From Paralichthys olivaceus (taxonomy: Eukaryota > Chordata > Actinopteri > Pleuronectiformes > Paralichthyidae), in the NCBI RefSeq assembly GCF_024713975.1, contig NC_091107.1, positions 13,505,501-13,569,500 on the forward strand: a stretch of DNA of 64,000 nucleotides, read 5' to 3'. Under the pieces are notes generated by a model. That model did no database searches. It was not told the DNA's origin and saw only the letters and a list, made by a program, of their open reading frames with translations. Both the position numbers and the translations under genes were made by a program. Every line of letters starts with the position of its first letter. Within the stretch, counting starts at the first letter, position 1. Positions 51,301-64,000 of the stretch are shown one piece after another.

Positions 51301-54300
51301 CTTTTTATACGTAAAGTGTTTAACGTCATAAAATCTGAAGATGATAAATGCCATTTTCTGTCATAATTTCATTCTCAGTTAAGTTTTACTGACTAAATAT
51401 TCAATAGCAGCATCATTAGTGACATAAGGCATTGTGTTCTCACTGACGGAATGCATACGTCTTGTCGAGACACACAGCGGCACATGAGAAGGAGCCGGGA
51501 GGGAGCAAACACCAGTCTGGACTTCTTTTTCAGGCTACACTCATACTGCTGTGATTGCTCGAAAACTACCACTACTACTAGTAAAGTGAAAATCAGCCAT
51601 TCATCAATGGACGCATTCTGTGTGTTGTAGTTTGTATTTCATGCAAAAACAATCTACCAGTTCTTTTGAGTCCCCTCGAAGGAGCATCTGCTATTCTTCA
51701 GAGACCGTGCAGGAATATTTGATTGGATTTTAAGTACAACAGTGAACCATATTTAAGTAGCTACAGTAAGTGCATTATTGTGTTTTCATCCATCAGACCG
51801 TTTGTTCCCTTCAACGGAGTCTGCCTGCAATGTGTTTCAGTGACATTGACACCTTTTCCACTGGTTGATCATTAAACCCAAGAATGCCACTTGTGTCCTT
51901 GTGGAGTTTTGAAGAAACAAACTTTTAAAGAATGTAAGAAACGGCGAAGCAATCTTAAAATGTGAGATTTATCATGTGCTTCACGCAATCAAATGAATTG
52001 TGGAATGTTCTTTTGCCAACAGTTTCGACCAGCTCCAGTAAAACCAGTACACTATAGATGGACATGATGCACAAGGACTCTTGCTGCTTTTCAGTTTGTT
52101 CTTGGCTGTCAAATCACCTACACATGCACCCTCAGTTAGAAACAAACATCACACTTCTTTATCTTTTCTATGACCTCACATTCTTTGCATGTGAAATAGT
52201 ATTTGGCTGTTAAATATGACACCAAACCCTTTACAGCAAAGTGCGAGAAGGTGAAAGACTTGTCGTGTGATGAGGTCTTACAAAAGGGAAAATAAACTAT
52301 AACCTCAGTCTCATGCACATCTGGTATTCTTAAGTATCCTGTAAATAAATCATCACATTCAACAAGAGTTTTAAAATGTATTTTCATTAGCTACATCACA
52401 TACAGTAATCACACTGTGGTGGAAGCACATCACACTTTCTAATGTGTGCTTGTGTGTGTGTGTGTGTGTGTGTGTGTTTGTGTGTGCGTCCCTAGGGGCA
52501 CAGTAATGGCAGGCAGGGGCTCGCATGAACCGGAACATCTGCCCCAGGTTGATGTGGCTGGCCCCCAGCCTCTCTCCAAGGTCAGGGCAGTGGCTCTGAG
52601 CTCCTGCACTTTCCCATGGGAAAACAGACTGACTCGAGCCAAACTGTCAGGAGCACACTGCAAACAGACACCCTAGTGTGAGCTGGCCACGCTCTCTGTC
52701 TGCTACTCCTTCGTCAGATGGAGAACACTCACTTTGACCCCGTTATATGTAATTTCTTAAAAACCAGCAATATGATGGATCAAAAATAAAATAAAAACCA
52801 AATGTGCTTGTGGTTAAATCTGCAGTCCAGCTCTGGAAAGAGGAATCAGTCAGTTCTTCTTTTTCAGCAACTTTGTCTGGGGCTGTGAAAATAGTTCAAC
52901 TTCTAACACTGACTTCTGTTTTTATACCACAAGCGGTAACAATGCACCCTAATGCACTCTATTGAAAGGTAGCTCAACCAAAACGTCAGGATGAGTGTAA
53001 AAGATACTGAAGCAAGTTTAGAGAGGCCCAAACATGGTGCAATTTTAGTTGCATTCTTTTTGGGGAATAAAAAGCAATCATAAGGCTTCTATTTGTGCCT
53101 CTTGAGTGAAGAACATTTTGGAGCTATCCACAAGACTGAACCACTTGCAGTGATACAAGGTTAGTATAAAATCAAGCATCAGAGGACTCAGTTTTCAAAC
53201 AATTATATGAAGATTGAGTCCAGCACAGACCAAAACACACCTAAAGCATCCCCATCAAGGCCAAAGCGTCCCACAGGTGAGACGGTGCATTAAACAGTAA
53301 CAGTAAAACTTATACCTCTGTCAAGGCCCAGCAGTCCCCTTAAATTCAATCAGGCTACACCAAATTGCACACACTCAAATATCAGTTCTCTAAATTATTT
53401 TATTTCCTCAAGATCCATGAATTATTCTCTGGGAAAAAAGAGAAATTATATATATTTTTAAATAAGGACAAAAAAAAAGTTAAAGAAGGTGAAAAGAAAT
53501 GTTTTGGTTCTGCCCCCTGATCCAGATCCTTCCCTGACCTATACCACATTCTTTCACCTTGTTTCCTTGTTGGTAGTAATTATAAAGCGTGCAGACTGTA
53601 TCTTTATCTACAAAATGACTACAGACCATTTCTCTTAGCCGCCTATTTTCTTAAAAGAAAATAGGTGGCTGCACATACGGCTGCACATACTGAGTTCAAT
53701 ACCCACTGATTTCAAGACTCTCAAATACCAAACAAGACAATTGTCAGAGTACATTATTCTGTTCCAGAGGCTTCAGTGACCTGTTATCGTCTCAGTGATG
53801 AGACAGAAATGTAAAGGTTGCATTCAGCGTTGAGAAGCTGTTTCTTTTCACAGCAGAGATACTGCGTGTGGAAAAGCTGCTGTGTGGTGTGGATCCCTCT
53901 TTGCACGTTTGAAAGTGAGACCTTCCTCTAGCACACCCTTTATCCGAGGCATCGAAATGAAGACGTGGGGGGGGGGGGATACTGAAAATACTGCAGCATT
54001 CAAAGTGACTGGATTAGTGACAGAAACATGTGCTCCCTCGCTCCTATCTCTTTTGTTCACTATCACGTGCAGACGTTATTGCAGGATCCCATATGCAACG
54101 ATCTCAATAAACTTGGACCATCTTGTTTTAGCTGGAGGCAACTGATGATTTATACAGTATAGCATAACAAGTGTGTGCATTCAGCAGTTCATAAACGTCC
54201 TGTTGCATCTGTCACTGACAGAGAGCCATAATATTCAGAGCTATAAGCTTATCACAACCTATTAAATGACACCATTACATCACATCAATTCACCACGCTC

Positions 54301-55946
54301 GACTCAAACAGTGGTTCATGTCGGGTTTGGGATCCATTACAAGCACTGAATGGATGTCAGTGTCTTTAAGCACAACTATAACTGACACCGAAAATCAACA
54401 ATCTGCACTCACGTCCGAAACGTGTTAAATGTACCTGCATCACTTACTGTGGTTTGTCTCGAGAAGCTGCAGCCATGCTCCTCAGTATCTGAGCCTCTAA
54501 ATATTTAAACTTTATGTAAAAATCTGTCAGTTGTCCAGGAGGTTAGGGTTTTCTCTGAGCTATACCAAAATGTTTGAATTGAAATCCCCTTTGGATGAGG
54601 CTCGCCAAAAAAACAGCGGCTTGCCAGAGTAACACCATATGGTAAGCGGACACCTCAGAGGAGGAGACAGTGATTCTGAGATAGAGCATCTGCTGGAAGT
54701 CTGCGATAATGATGGAGGAGGTCCCACTGATGGTTAATGGAAATACTCACTCGATGTACCACGAATATAAAGACAAATATGAACACATCCACGAAATCTA
54801 GGAAACTGAAGCAAAGTCTTACCAGTAGAGTGGTTTATCTTTGATATTTTGGAGTATAAAAGTGGTAAAAAGGCTTTTCTACATGCTCACTGTAAATTAG
54901 TATGTATGGTCTGGCACAGCCTTCAGAAAACGTGAGTCTAATACTGACCTACTGACTGAGCAGGCTAATGGAGCAGCAGGATTGATAGTTGATTATTCCA
55001 ATCACCTTCTGAATAAAACTGAATAAAAATGCATGAGCAAAGATCAGAATATACATTTCTATCAGCCATCATATGAAACCAAAACCAGATTCAGTGTCTT
55101 CCTCCTCTCTGTCAGATTATATTGCACCCAGGCAGGCAGGCAGGGGGGCGAGGCTGCAAGTACCCTGCATCTTTTGTCTGCTTTTGGCGAAAATGAAAGG
55201 ATCGCATGTACGTGCATCACACGCTCACTGCGACTCATGTTCAGAGAGCGTGCGTTTTTACACCTGGCCCCTCGGTTCAGTCACATTCTGCTTCTGGTGC
55301 CGAAATCAAGCAGCAGCTCGGCGTGCGAACCGCTGCACAGCGCGTGACTAGGGTGCGCCTGCCGTCTCATTCATGTGTCTCAGGGGGTGTTGAGACTGGC
55401 TTCCACCAAAACAACCACACAACAACAACTGAGCCCCTTTAGTGCAGAGCAGAAGGTGTGATATATGAGGCCAGGGTGGACAGTGTAATTACGAGTACAG
55501 AGGCCACCTCGGTGTCCCCGAATGTCCCTTTAAAGATTGTCACCTACACACCTTGATGCGCCCCTGTCCAGAATAAAGCAGACACAACCGTGCACAATGC
55601 CTGAATCCAGCGCGTATGCCCAGCAGCGCGTTCTGGCTCTGGCTCTGTCTCTTTTGCGCAGCGACCCACCTGCTTGTGTTGTATCCGTCAAATCGTAGCT
55701 CATGCCCGGGTACTCCCTCAGCTTCCTACCGCTCAGGTTCAGTATCCCCGAGCACACGGCATCATCCAGAGCCCGGTCCAGGCTGCGAGCCGTGTGGTGC
55801 TGCTGCTGCTGCTGCTGCTGGTGCTGCTGGTGGTTGTGGTGATGCTGCTGAAAGTGGCTGATTCCCGGGCTCCAGTGAGGTCCACCGGAGTGCTGGAGGC
55901 TCTGTAGAGCCGCGGCAGCTCCCACACCCCCCTGACTAGACGCCAT
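34597..55946 (-). CDS. lrch2: Leucine-rich repeat and calponin-homology protein 2
   Basis: 21 coding exons: 55946-55670, 47590-47446, 47234-47108, 47019-46914, 45750-45614, 44871-44741, 44233-44146, 43481-43385, 43260-43166, 43057-42990, 42593-42489, 41998-41951, 41528-41466, 40711-40663, 40586-40446, 39116-39069, 38973-38910, 37227-37115, 35536-35399, 35271-35194, 34716-34597; 2238 nt, 745 aa (human about 765). Family knowledge: LRCH proteins are cytoplasmic scaffolds linked to DOCK-family regulators and the cytoskeleton. Visible: His/Gln-rich N-terminus, RSLDRALDDAVCSGILNLSG block, leucine-rich repeats at about 93-264, acidic and serine-rich linker, basic RRKMEHLREE helix, CH domain at about 620-735 (DGVVLCHLANHICPRSVASI, CRRNVENFLDACKKLG) and terminus PSQLSAV. 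The start has a good context (A at -3, G at +4) and fits mammalian MAASQGG; in-frame ATGs 69 and 63 bases upstream could add 23 residues. Intron 1 is 8.1 kb. Confidence 0.95.
36290..36430. repeat. Decayed SINE/repeat-G-like fragment in lrch2 intron 18
   Basis: Contains GGTTCTGGGTTCAAATCC, resembling the B-box region of repeat family G, followed by diverged sequence. Too degraded to classify firmly and not a tRNA gene. Confidence 0.35.
38060..38275 (+). mobile_element. LINE-type 3' tail in lrch2 intron 17
   Basis: Contains GGTTTCCCCCTATTAATGAG, TCGCCAAAGTGCTGCTC, and a terminal GCGCTATACAAATAAAATTG followed by short AATTGAA-like repeats. This is the usual 3' end of an abundant fish retroelement. 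Antisense to lrch2. Confidence 0.6.
39570..40097. mobile_element. Non-autonomous hAT-like (Tol2-type end) element
   Basis: 528 bp. The right end reads TTGCCACCTCTG and the left part GTATAAAGTAACGAAGTAC, then ACTTGTACTTAAG and, on the right, CTTTTACTTGAGTAAAGGAG. This is the ACTTGAGTA-rich subterminal style of Tol2/hAT elements of fish. Flanks GGAAACT (39563-39569) and GGAAAACT (40098-40105) look like a decayed 8-bp target duplication. No transposase frame. It lies inside repeat B, so it is younger than that copy. Confidence 0.65.
40137..40272 (+). mobile_element. TTAA-flanked miniature element, family A copy 4 (internally deleted)
   Basis: Core element 40141-40268 (128 bp) begins AGGTTCAGTGTATAGAATTT and ends TCTTACACACTGGAACT. 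Exact TTAA duplications lie at 40137-40140 and 40269-40272. The middle (about 235 bp present in the copy at 4552) is missing. The uninterrupted sequence at 13320 shows a single TTAA at the same point, proving the target-site duplication. Confidence 0.85.
41951..41998 (-). other. lrch2: Candidate frame-neutral cassette exon of lrch2 (exon 12)
   Basis: 48 bp between TTTGCAG and GTAGAGG, phase 2 on both sides. It encodes about 16 residues (AESLIHRRRVTGRAH). Skipping it still joins exon 11 (QQEQQNR) to exon 13 (FLSHSGSSSSKP) in frame, and that junction resembles the mammalian order better. I therefore regard it as an optional exon rather than a certain one. Confidence 0.55.
42265..42355. repeat. 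Uninterrupted 91-bp poly(G) tract
   Basis: 91 consecutive G on the + strand, none interrupted, inside lrch2 intron 11. In the lrch2 pre-mRNA it is poly(C). Length may be affected by sequencing or assembly. Confidence 0.9.
44482..44700 (-). repeat. Dispersed repeat family B in lrch2 intron 6
   Basis: Reverse-oriented: TGCCAAGGCCCAACAGTCCC, CATGAAACCACATCTAAATT, and CAATGTTAAAGAAA at its far side. Confidence 0.6.
46014..46597. mobile_element. 584-bp TIR element in lrch2 intron 4
   Basis: The left end CCCTGTTCAGACCAGGTATT (continuing AACATC) and the inverse of the right end, CCCTGTTCACACCCGATATT (continuing AACATC), are 26-bp terminal inverted repeats with four mismatches. The interior has no transposase. 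The immediate flanks show no clear duplication, so the superfamily is left open. Confidence 0.75.
50718..50815 (+). repeat. Teleost dispersed repeat end, family G
   Basis: CTAATGTCAGCTGGGATTGG, GTCCAGCTCCC, CTCAAAGGATAAATTGTATA and ATGGATGGATGG: the diagnostic right end of a very common fish repeat. Confidence 0.65.
52446..52480. repeat. TG microsatellite
   Basis: Short TG run with CTTG and TTTG interruptions in lrch2 intron 1. Confidence 0.85.
53316..53540 (-). repeat. Dispersed repeat family B in lrch2 intron 1
   Basis: Reverse-oriented: TCAAGGCCCAGCAGTCCCCT, CAATCAGGCTACACCAAATT, AGATCCATGAATTATTCTCT. Confidence 0.65.
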
Positions 55947-56063
55947 TTTCGTAAAAAAGAAATTACTCTTACAATAATAACAGCGCACAGCGGCAGTCTC
56001 TCCGCCCATGCGCACATTGGCCAGGGCGCATTCACCGGGACGAACGCTAGGGGATGGGCTTCT

Positions 56064-56130
56064 GAGGTGGTGATGCTGCTGCTGGTGATGTTGATGATGA
56101 TGGTGGTGGTGGTGATGATGATGATGCTGA
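56064..56130. repeat. Trinucleotide-rich tract upstream of lrch2
   Basis: TGATGATGG/TGGTGGTG-type triplet runs about 120-185 bases before the lrch2 start codon, so probably in its 5' UTR or core promoter. Confidence 0.8.
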
Positions 56131-56823
56131 ACAGGGTTTGGTGGCCATTTTAGGCTTTTACCCTTCCTGCACCTGCTAACACCTAAAACCCAGGAGGGCC
56201 CCTCAGTTCAACACACAGGGGGAAACGGCCCTTCATTAAAAATACATAATTTAGTTCTAATGCCTGGAGGCCAGGGGCTGGCTACTGACAGTGATTTATC
56301 ACTATGATAAAAACTGTATAAGAAGACCCTTGTATTTGAATGTTAAGTATCCTGGGGTGCCACATAATGCATCAGATAGTAATATGCCAGATTAAAAAAT
56401 ATAATAGTAAACTGTGTACATAATAAAAGTAAAGATAGATTGAAAAACAATGATGGTATGACCTTACAAAAATGCTCAGGTTTCAAACTTGTTTGACGCC
56501 AGAGGGACAGTAAAGTTGCCCAGATGTCTCTTTGGTCAGCTGAAGCACCTCAACTGCCCCACAGGTCGTCTGGTTGACCCGGACACCACCAGTCAGCCCA
56601 GGTACTGCAAGTGTCCCTCTAGTTAGCTAAAGCATCCCGGCCCCAATGTCCCACCTCTTACTCTCTATTCTATACTTTCAGACACTTGTCTCAATGTTGT
56701 GAAATGTATTTATTCAAATGGGAATAATAAATGGGATACACAAACAAAGCAATCCAAGACACAAACATAATACAAACACAACAACGTGACAATATGTTGC
56801 ACTATGTCTTATCTTATCTTGTC

Positions 56824-56870
<47 letters not shown>

Positions 56871-57127
56871 ACCTTTGTAAATTGTGGCCCCCTTACGGCC
56901 CCCCGATTTACAAAAATGCTACATCCACCACTGGCCTGTACAAATAATGTGCATGATGACACAATAATAAAAATCAATCACTTATATAAAGGAGGAAGCA
57001 GTGTGCACATGAAGCATGTACCCAGACTAGGAACCAATCATCTCATTTAAAACTACAGACTCCTGGTTGTGGATGTGGGCAGTGAAGCAGCCTCGTCGCT
57101 GAAGGAGGCGTCCTCCCTCCCGGATCT
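56131..57127. other. Shared upstream region of divergent lrch2 and U2SURP-like genes
   Basis: The two genes point away from each other. No gene is seen between them. The gap contains a 41-base poly(C) tract (56827-56867) and otherwise AT-rich sequence. GC-richer sequence rises again at 57060-57150, near the presumed U2SURP-like leader. A shared bidirectional promoter is possible but the distance is over 1 kb. Confidence 0.4.
56827..56867. repeat. 41-bp poly(C) tract
   Basis: 41 consecutive C on the + strand, upstream of both divergent genes. Confidence 0.9.
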
Positions 57128-57225
57128 CCAGTCGGACATCACGCCTCCTGGCAGATATAGCGTGTTGTGATACAAACATATCGTCGTCGCAGCCAAAATG
57201 GTGAAGCAGTAGCATGACACACATT
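57128..57225 (+). other. Candidate non-coding first exon of the U2SURP-like gene
   Basis: GC-moderate sequence ending ACACATT followed by the donor GTAAGT at 57226. The first coding exon begins after the acceptor TTTTGCAG at 59168, seven bases before the start codon, so a leader exon must exist upstream. This is the best donor I see. Its 5' end is unknown. It would contain a short upstream frame at 57198-57212. Confidence 0.35.
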
Positions 57226-58189
57226 GTAAGTTACCGTCCTAGCCACAGGTTTCGGAGCTATGTGCATGCAGTGTGCTTTTTTTGAACAACAATGTCCTGT
57301 GCGGTCGCTCGGTTGGTTTTTGTGGCGACACACACTGTCAGACTCAGCTGTGTTAGCTTGTCTCTCCAGAGTTAGCAGCTGGTGCGGATGAAGATGGAGG
57401 TGGGTGCTTGTGTGTGTGTGTGGTATTGTTATGGTCGTGAATGACGAATGGGGGAGAATTAACGGTTGTTGGTGAGTATTACTCATGTAGAGGCTAACGC
57501 TAGCTTACCTGCTAACTGGAGGGGGGCGTCCAGCGACAGCTAGCTAAAGCTAACGTTAGCTAAGTGAAGGGGTAGCAGCAGAGTGAAGTCCAGGCCTTTT
57601 TTTAGTATTATTAAACACTGAGCTACACATGGACTGAAACAGCACCCAGAATATATGTTCAATCTTCTTGTTTGGTTAAAGCAGCTACATGATGTGGTGG
57701 AGTGACATCAGTGTAGCTAATGCTCGTTATTCCCATTTCCACATTTATCTGAGCAGCTGTTTGTTGGGTAAAGAAAAACACTTTAGCTTCGTGCAAAGTT
57801 TCTCTGTATTTACAATCTGGTCGTGTGAAGGAAGTCATGCTGCACGAGCCAAATAACCTGAAGTGACTCAACCTGCAGACACAGACTCCTCCTGCCCCCC
57901 CTCCTCCCCAGGAGCAGGGAGGTGACTCTCCACTGACCCTGAGAGAGATGCACTGTCTGCACACAACATAAAGCATGCCAGACCTTTCATGGACTCCATT
58001 ATTGCAATATAAACCTGATTAAAAACACTAGTAAGAAGAAGACGCTGCCACGTAAGCAGCATTGTTTTCCTGATGACCTTACCCAGGATAAGGTCACACT
58101 CAGGACAGATGGACTGTATTCATGCAGTGCTTTTCTAGTCTTGATGATCACTCCATGCTTGACGGTGCATATTTGCCCTTCACACACTC

Positions 58190-58331
58190 ACATTGTGCAT
58201 GTGTGCAGCACTTTCGCTGTCATACATCACATTGGCACAGCTGTCAGGGGCAATTTGGGGTTTCGTGTCTTGCCTTGGGCAGCGATGGCACCACCGACTC
58301 TAACTGAGCTATACCTGAGCCACGGCTACCC
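58190..58331 (-). mobile_element. Decayed tRNA-derived SINE
   Basis: Minus strand: GGGTAGCCGTGGCTCAGGTA ... CCCAAGGCAAGACACGAAAC. This is a diverged relative of the SINE at 29077 with a weakened B box. It lies in the 5' intron of the U2SURP-like gene. Confidence 0.5.
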
Positions 58332-58439
58332 ACAATCATAAACAATAAGCAAATTAAGACATGTGCAGTATTTGCATTCTGAGTCCCATTATTCAGACTA
58401 ACCCTAACCCATTAGAACATCCTATTGGAATTTTCATAG

Positions 58440-58912
58440 TATAACATTGCTTTTGTGATCTGGGCTGCTCTTTTTTGGAACGGCCTACCTGAGGGAGAGA
58501 CAGCAAGCTCAACAGTGTGGCCGCTGCCTCCAAACAGTGTGGCATCAAAGGCAGCTTGCCCTAACTGACCTGAGGAGATAGGCTTGAAGAGTCAGTGACC
58601 TCTTTTAAATCGCTTCTTAAAATCCATTTTTATAGTCTTGCTTTCATGTGATGTCGTGTTTTAACTGTGCTTGCATTGTTTTCCCTTCACCTTTTATTTT
58701 ACTTGTTTATTTTTATTGTCATATTACTGTTTTTATGTGTATGAAGTAGCTCTTTAATTTGAACACTACCTTGTTTCTGACCACCTAAACGTGGTTGTCT
58801 GGGCTCCTTGTCACATTGCATCCAGCTGATTATTTCTCATATATTTATCTTTGTAAGCTTTGTTTTTAAAAACTGCTATATAGATAAAGTTTATTATTAT
58901 TATTATTATTAA
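58440..58912 (+). mobile_element. LINE 3' fragment with ATT tail
   Basis: Reads as the end of a LINE ORF (GGAACGGCCTACCTGAGGGA; a frame with SLLKSIFI). A 3' UTR follows with CTGCTATATAGATAAAGTTT and a terminal ATT microsatellite (58888-58911). Dead insertion in the 5' intron of the U2SURP-like gene. Confidence 0.6.
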
Positions 58913-59174
58913 TGTCATAATTGGACTATGTTCTTAAACATTTTAACAAGAATATGAATACTATAATCTGTGAGCAACTCATGTAAACATAATCAAAACC
59001 ATGATTTATTCAGGTAAATAGTCAGATTTTTGTAGAAAGGGACACTGTCATCTTCTTTTAGTTATTTATATATGTATATGTTTGTGTGTGTAATCACCTA
59101 ATGAGAATTAGCAGTTTGTTTGTAATCTTTCCTTTTTATTTTATAAATCTGTTTCTTTGTTTTGCAGTTTGAGA

Positions 59175-64000
<4,826 letters not shown>

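Larger units (their letters stand above)
47591..55669. other. lrch2: lrch2 intron 1 (8.1 kb)
   Basis: The longest intron. It holds TG microsatellites (48840-48880, 52446-52480), a repeat G end at 50718, repeat B at 53316 and a 34-bp palindrome at 53637. Open frames such as 49811-50344 (+, 177 codons) have no recognisable domain. High-complexity stretches at 48885-49070 (several homeodomain-like TAATTA/CAATTA cores) and 52490-52700 are possible regulatory elements, unproven. Confidence 0.5.

Overview
The window is nuclear DNA from a ray-finned fish, most likely a percomorph teleost. The evidence is compact GT-AG genes of clearly vertebrate families, dense small teleost-type mobile elements (tRNA-derived SINE, LINE 3' ends, hAT-like and TTAA-flanked elements) and many CA/TG microsatellites. 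No prokaryotic, viral or CRISPR feature was seen. All intron-exon structures were built by hand from reading frame, splice signals and exon phase, and every junction reported is in phase.

Layout. 1-8.5 kb is intergenic and rich in short repeats. 8.58-15.82 kb (+) is a three-exon TMEM47-type four-pass membrane protein gene (179 aa). 15.8-22.2 kb is intergenic. 22.2-30.5 kb (-) is il13ra2 in nine coding exons (399 aa), with a WSEWS box, one membrane segment and a short tail. 31.7-34.6 kb is the probable 3' UTR of the next gene. 34.6-55.95 kb (-) is lrch2 in 21 coding exons (745 aa): histidine/glutamine-rich N-terminus, leucine-rich repeats, low-complexity linker and C-terminal calponin-homology domain. 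57-64 kb (+) is a U2SURP/SR140-family splicing-factor gene, head-to-head with lrch2 and cut by the right edge after 13 coding exons (443 aa visible).

The genes do not form one pathway. They represent membrane/junction biology (TMEM47-like), type 2 cytokine control (IL13RA2), a cytoskeletal scaffold (LRCH2) and U2 snRNP-linked splicing (U2SURP-like). The il13ra2-lrch2 order and shared strand match what I recall of human Xq23, which supports both calls.

The most interesting signals are these. A 48-bp frame-neutral exon in lrch2 lies close to an uninterrupted 91-bp G tract. A three-layer nest of mobile elements in lrch2 intron 14 reveals the target sites of two element families. The U2SURP-like protein is shortened and has altered RNP motifs, suggesting a divergent paralogue. 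I found no wholly new biological system.
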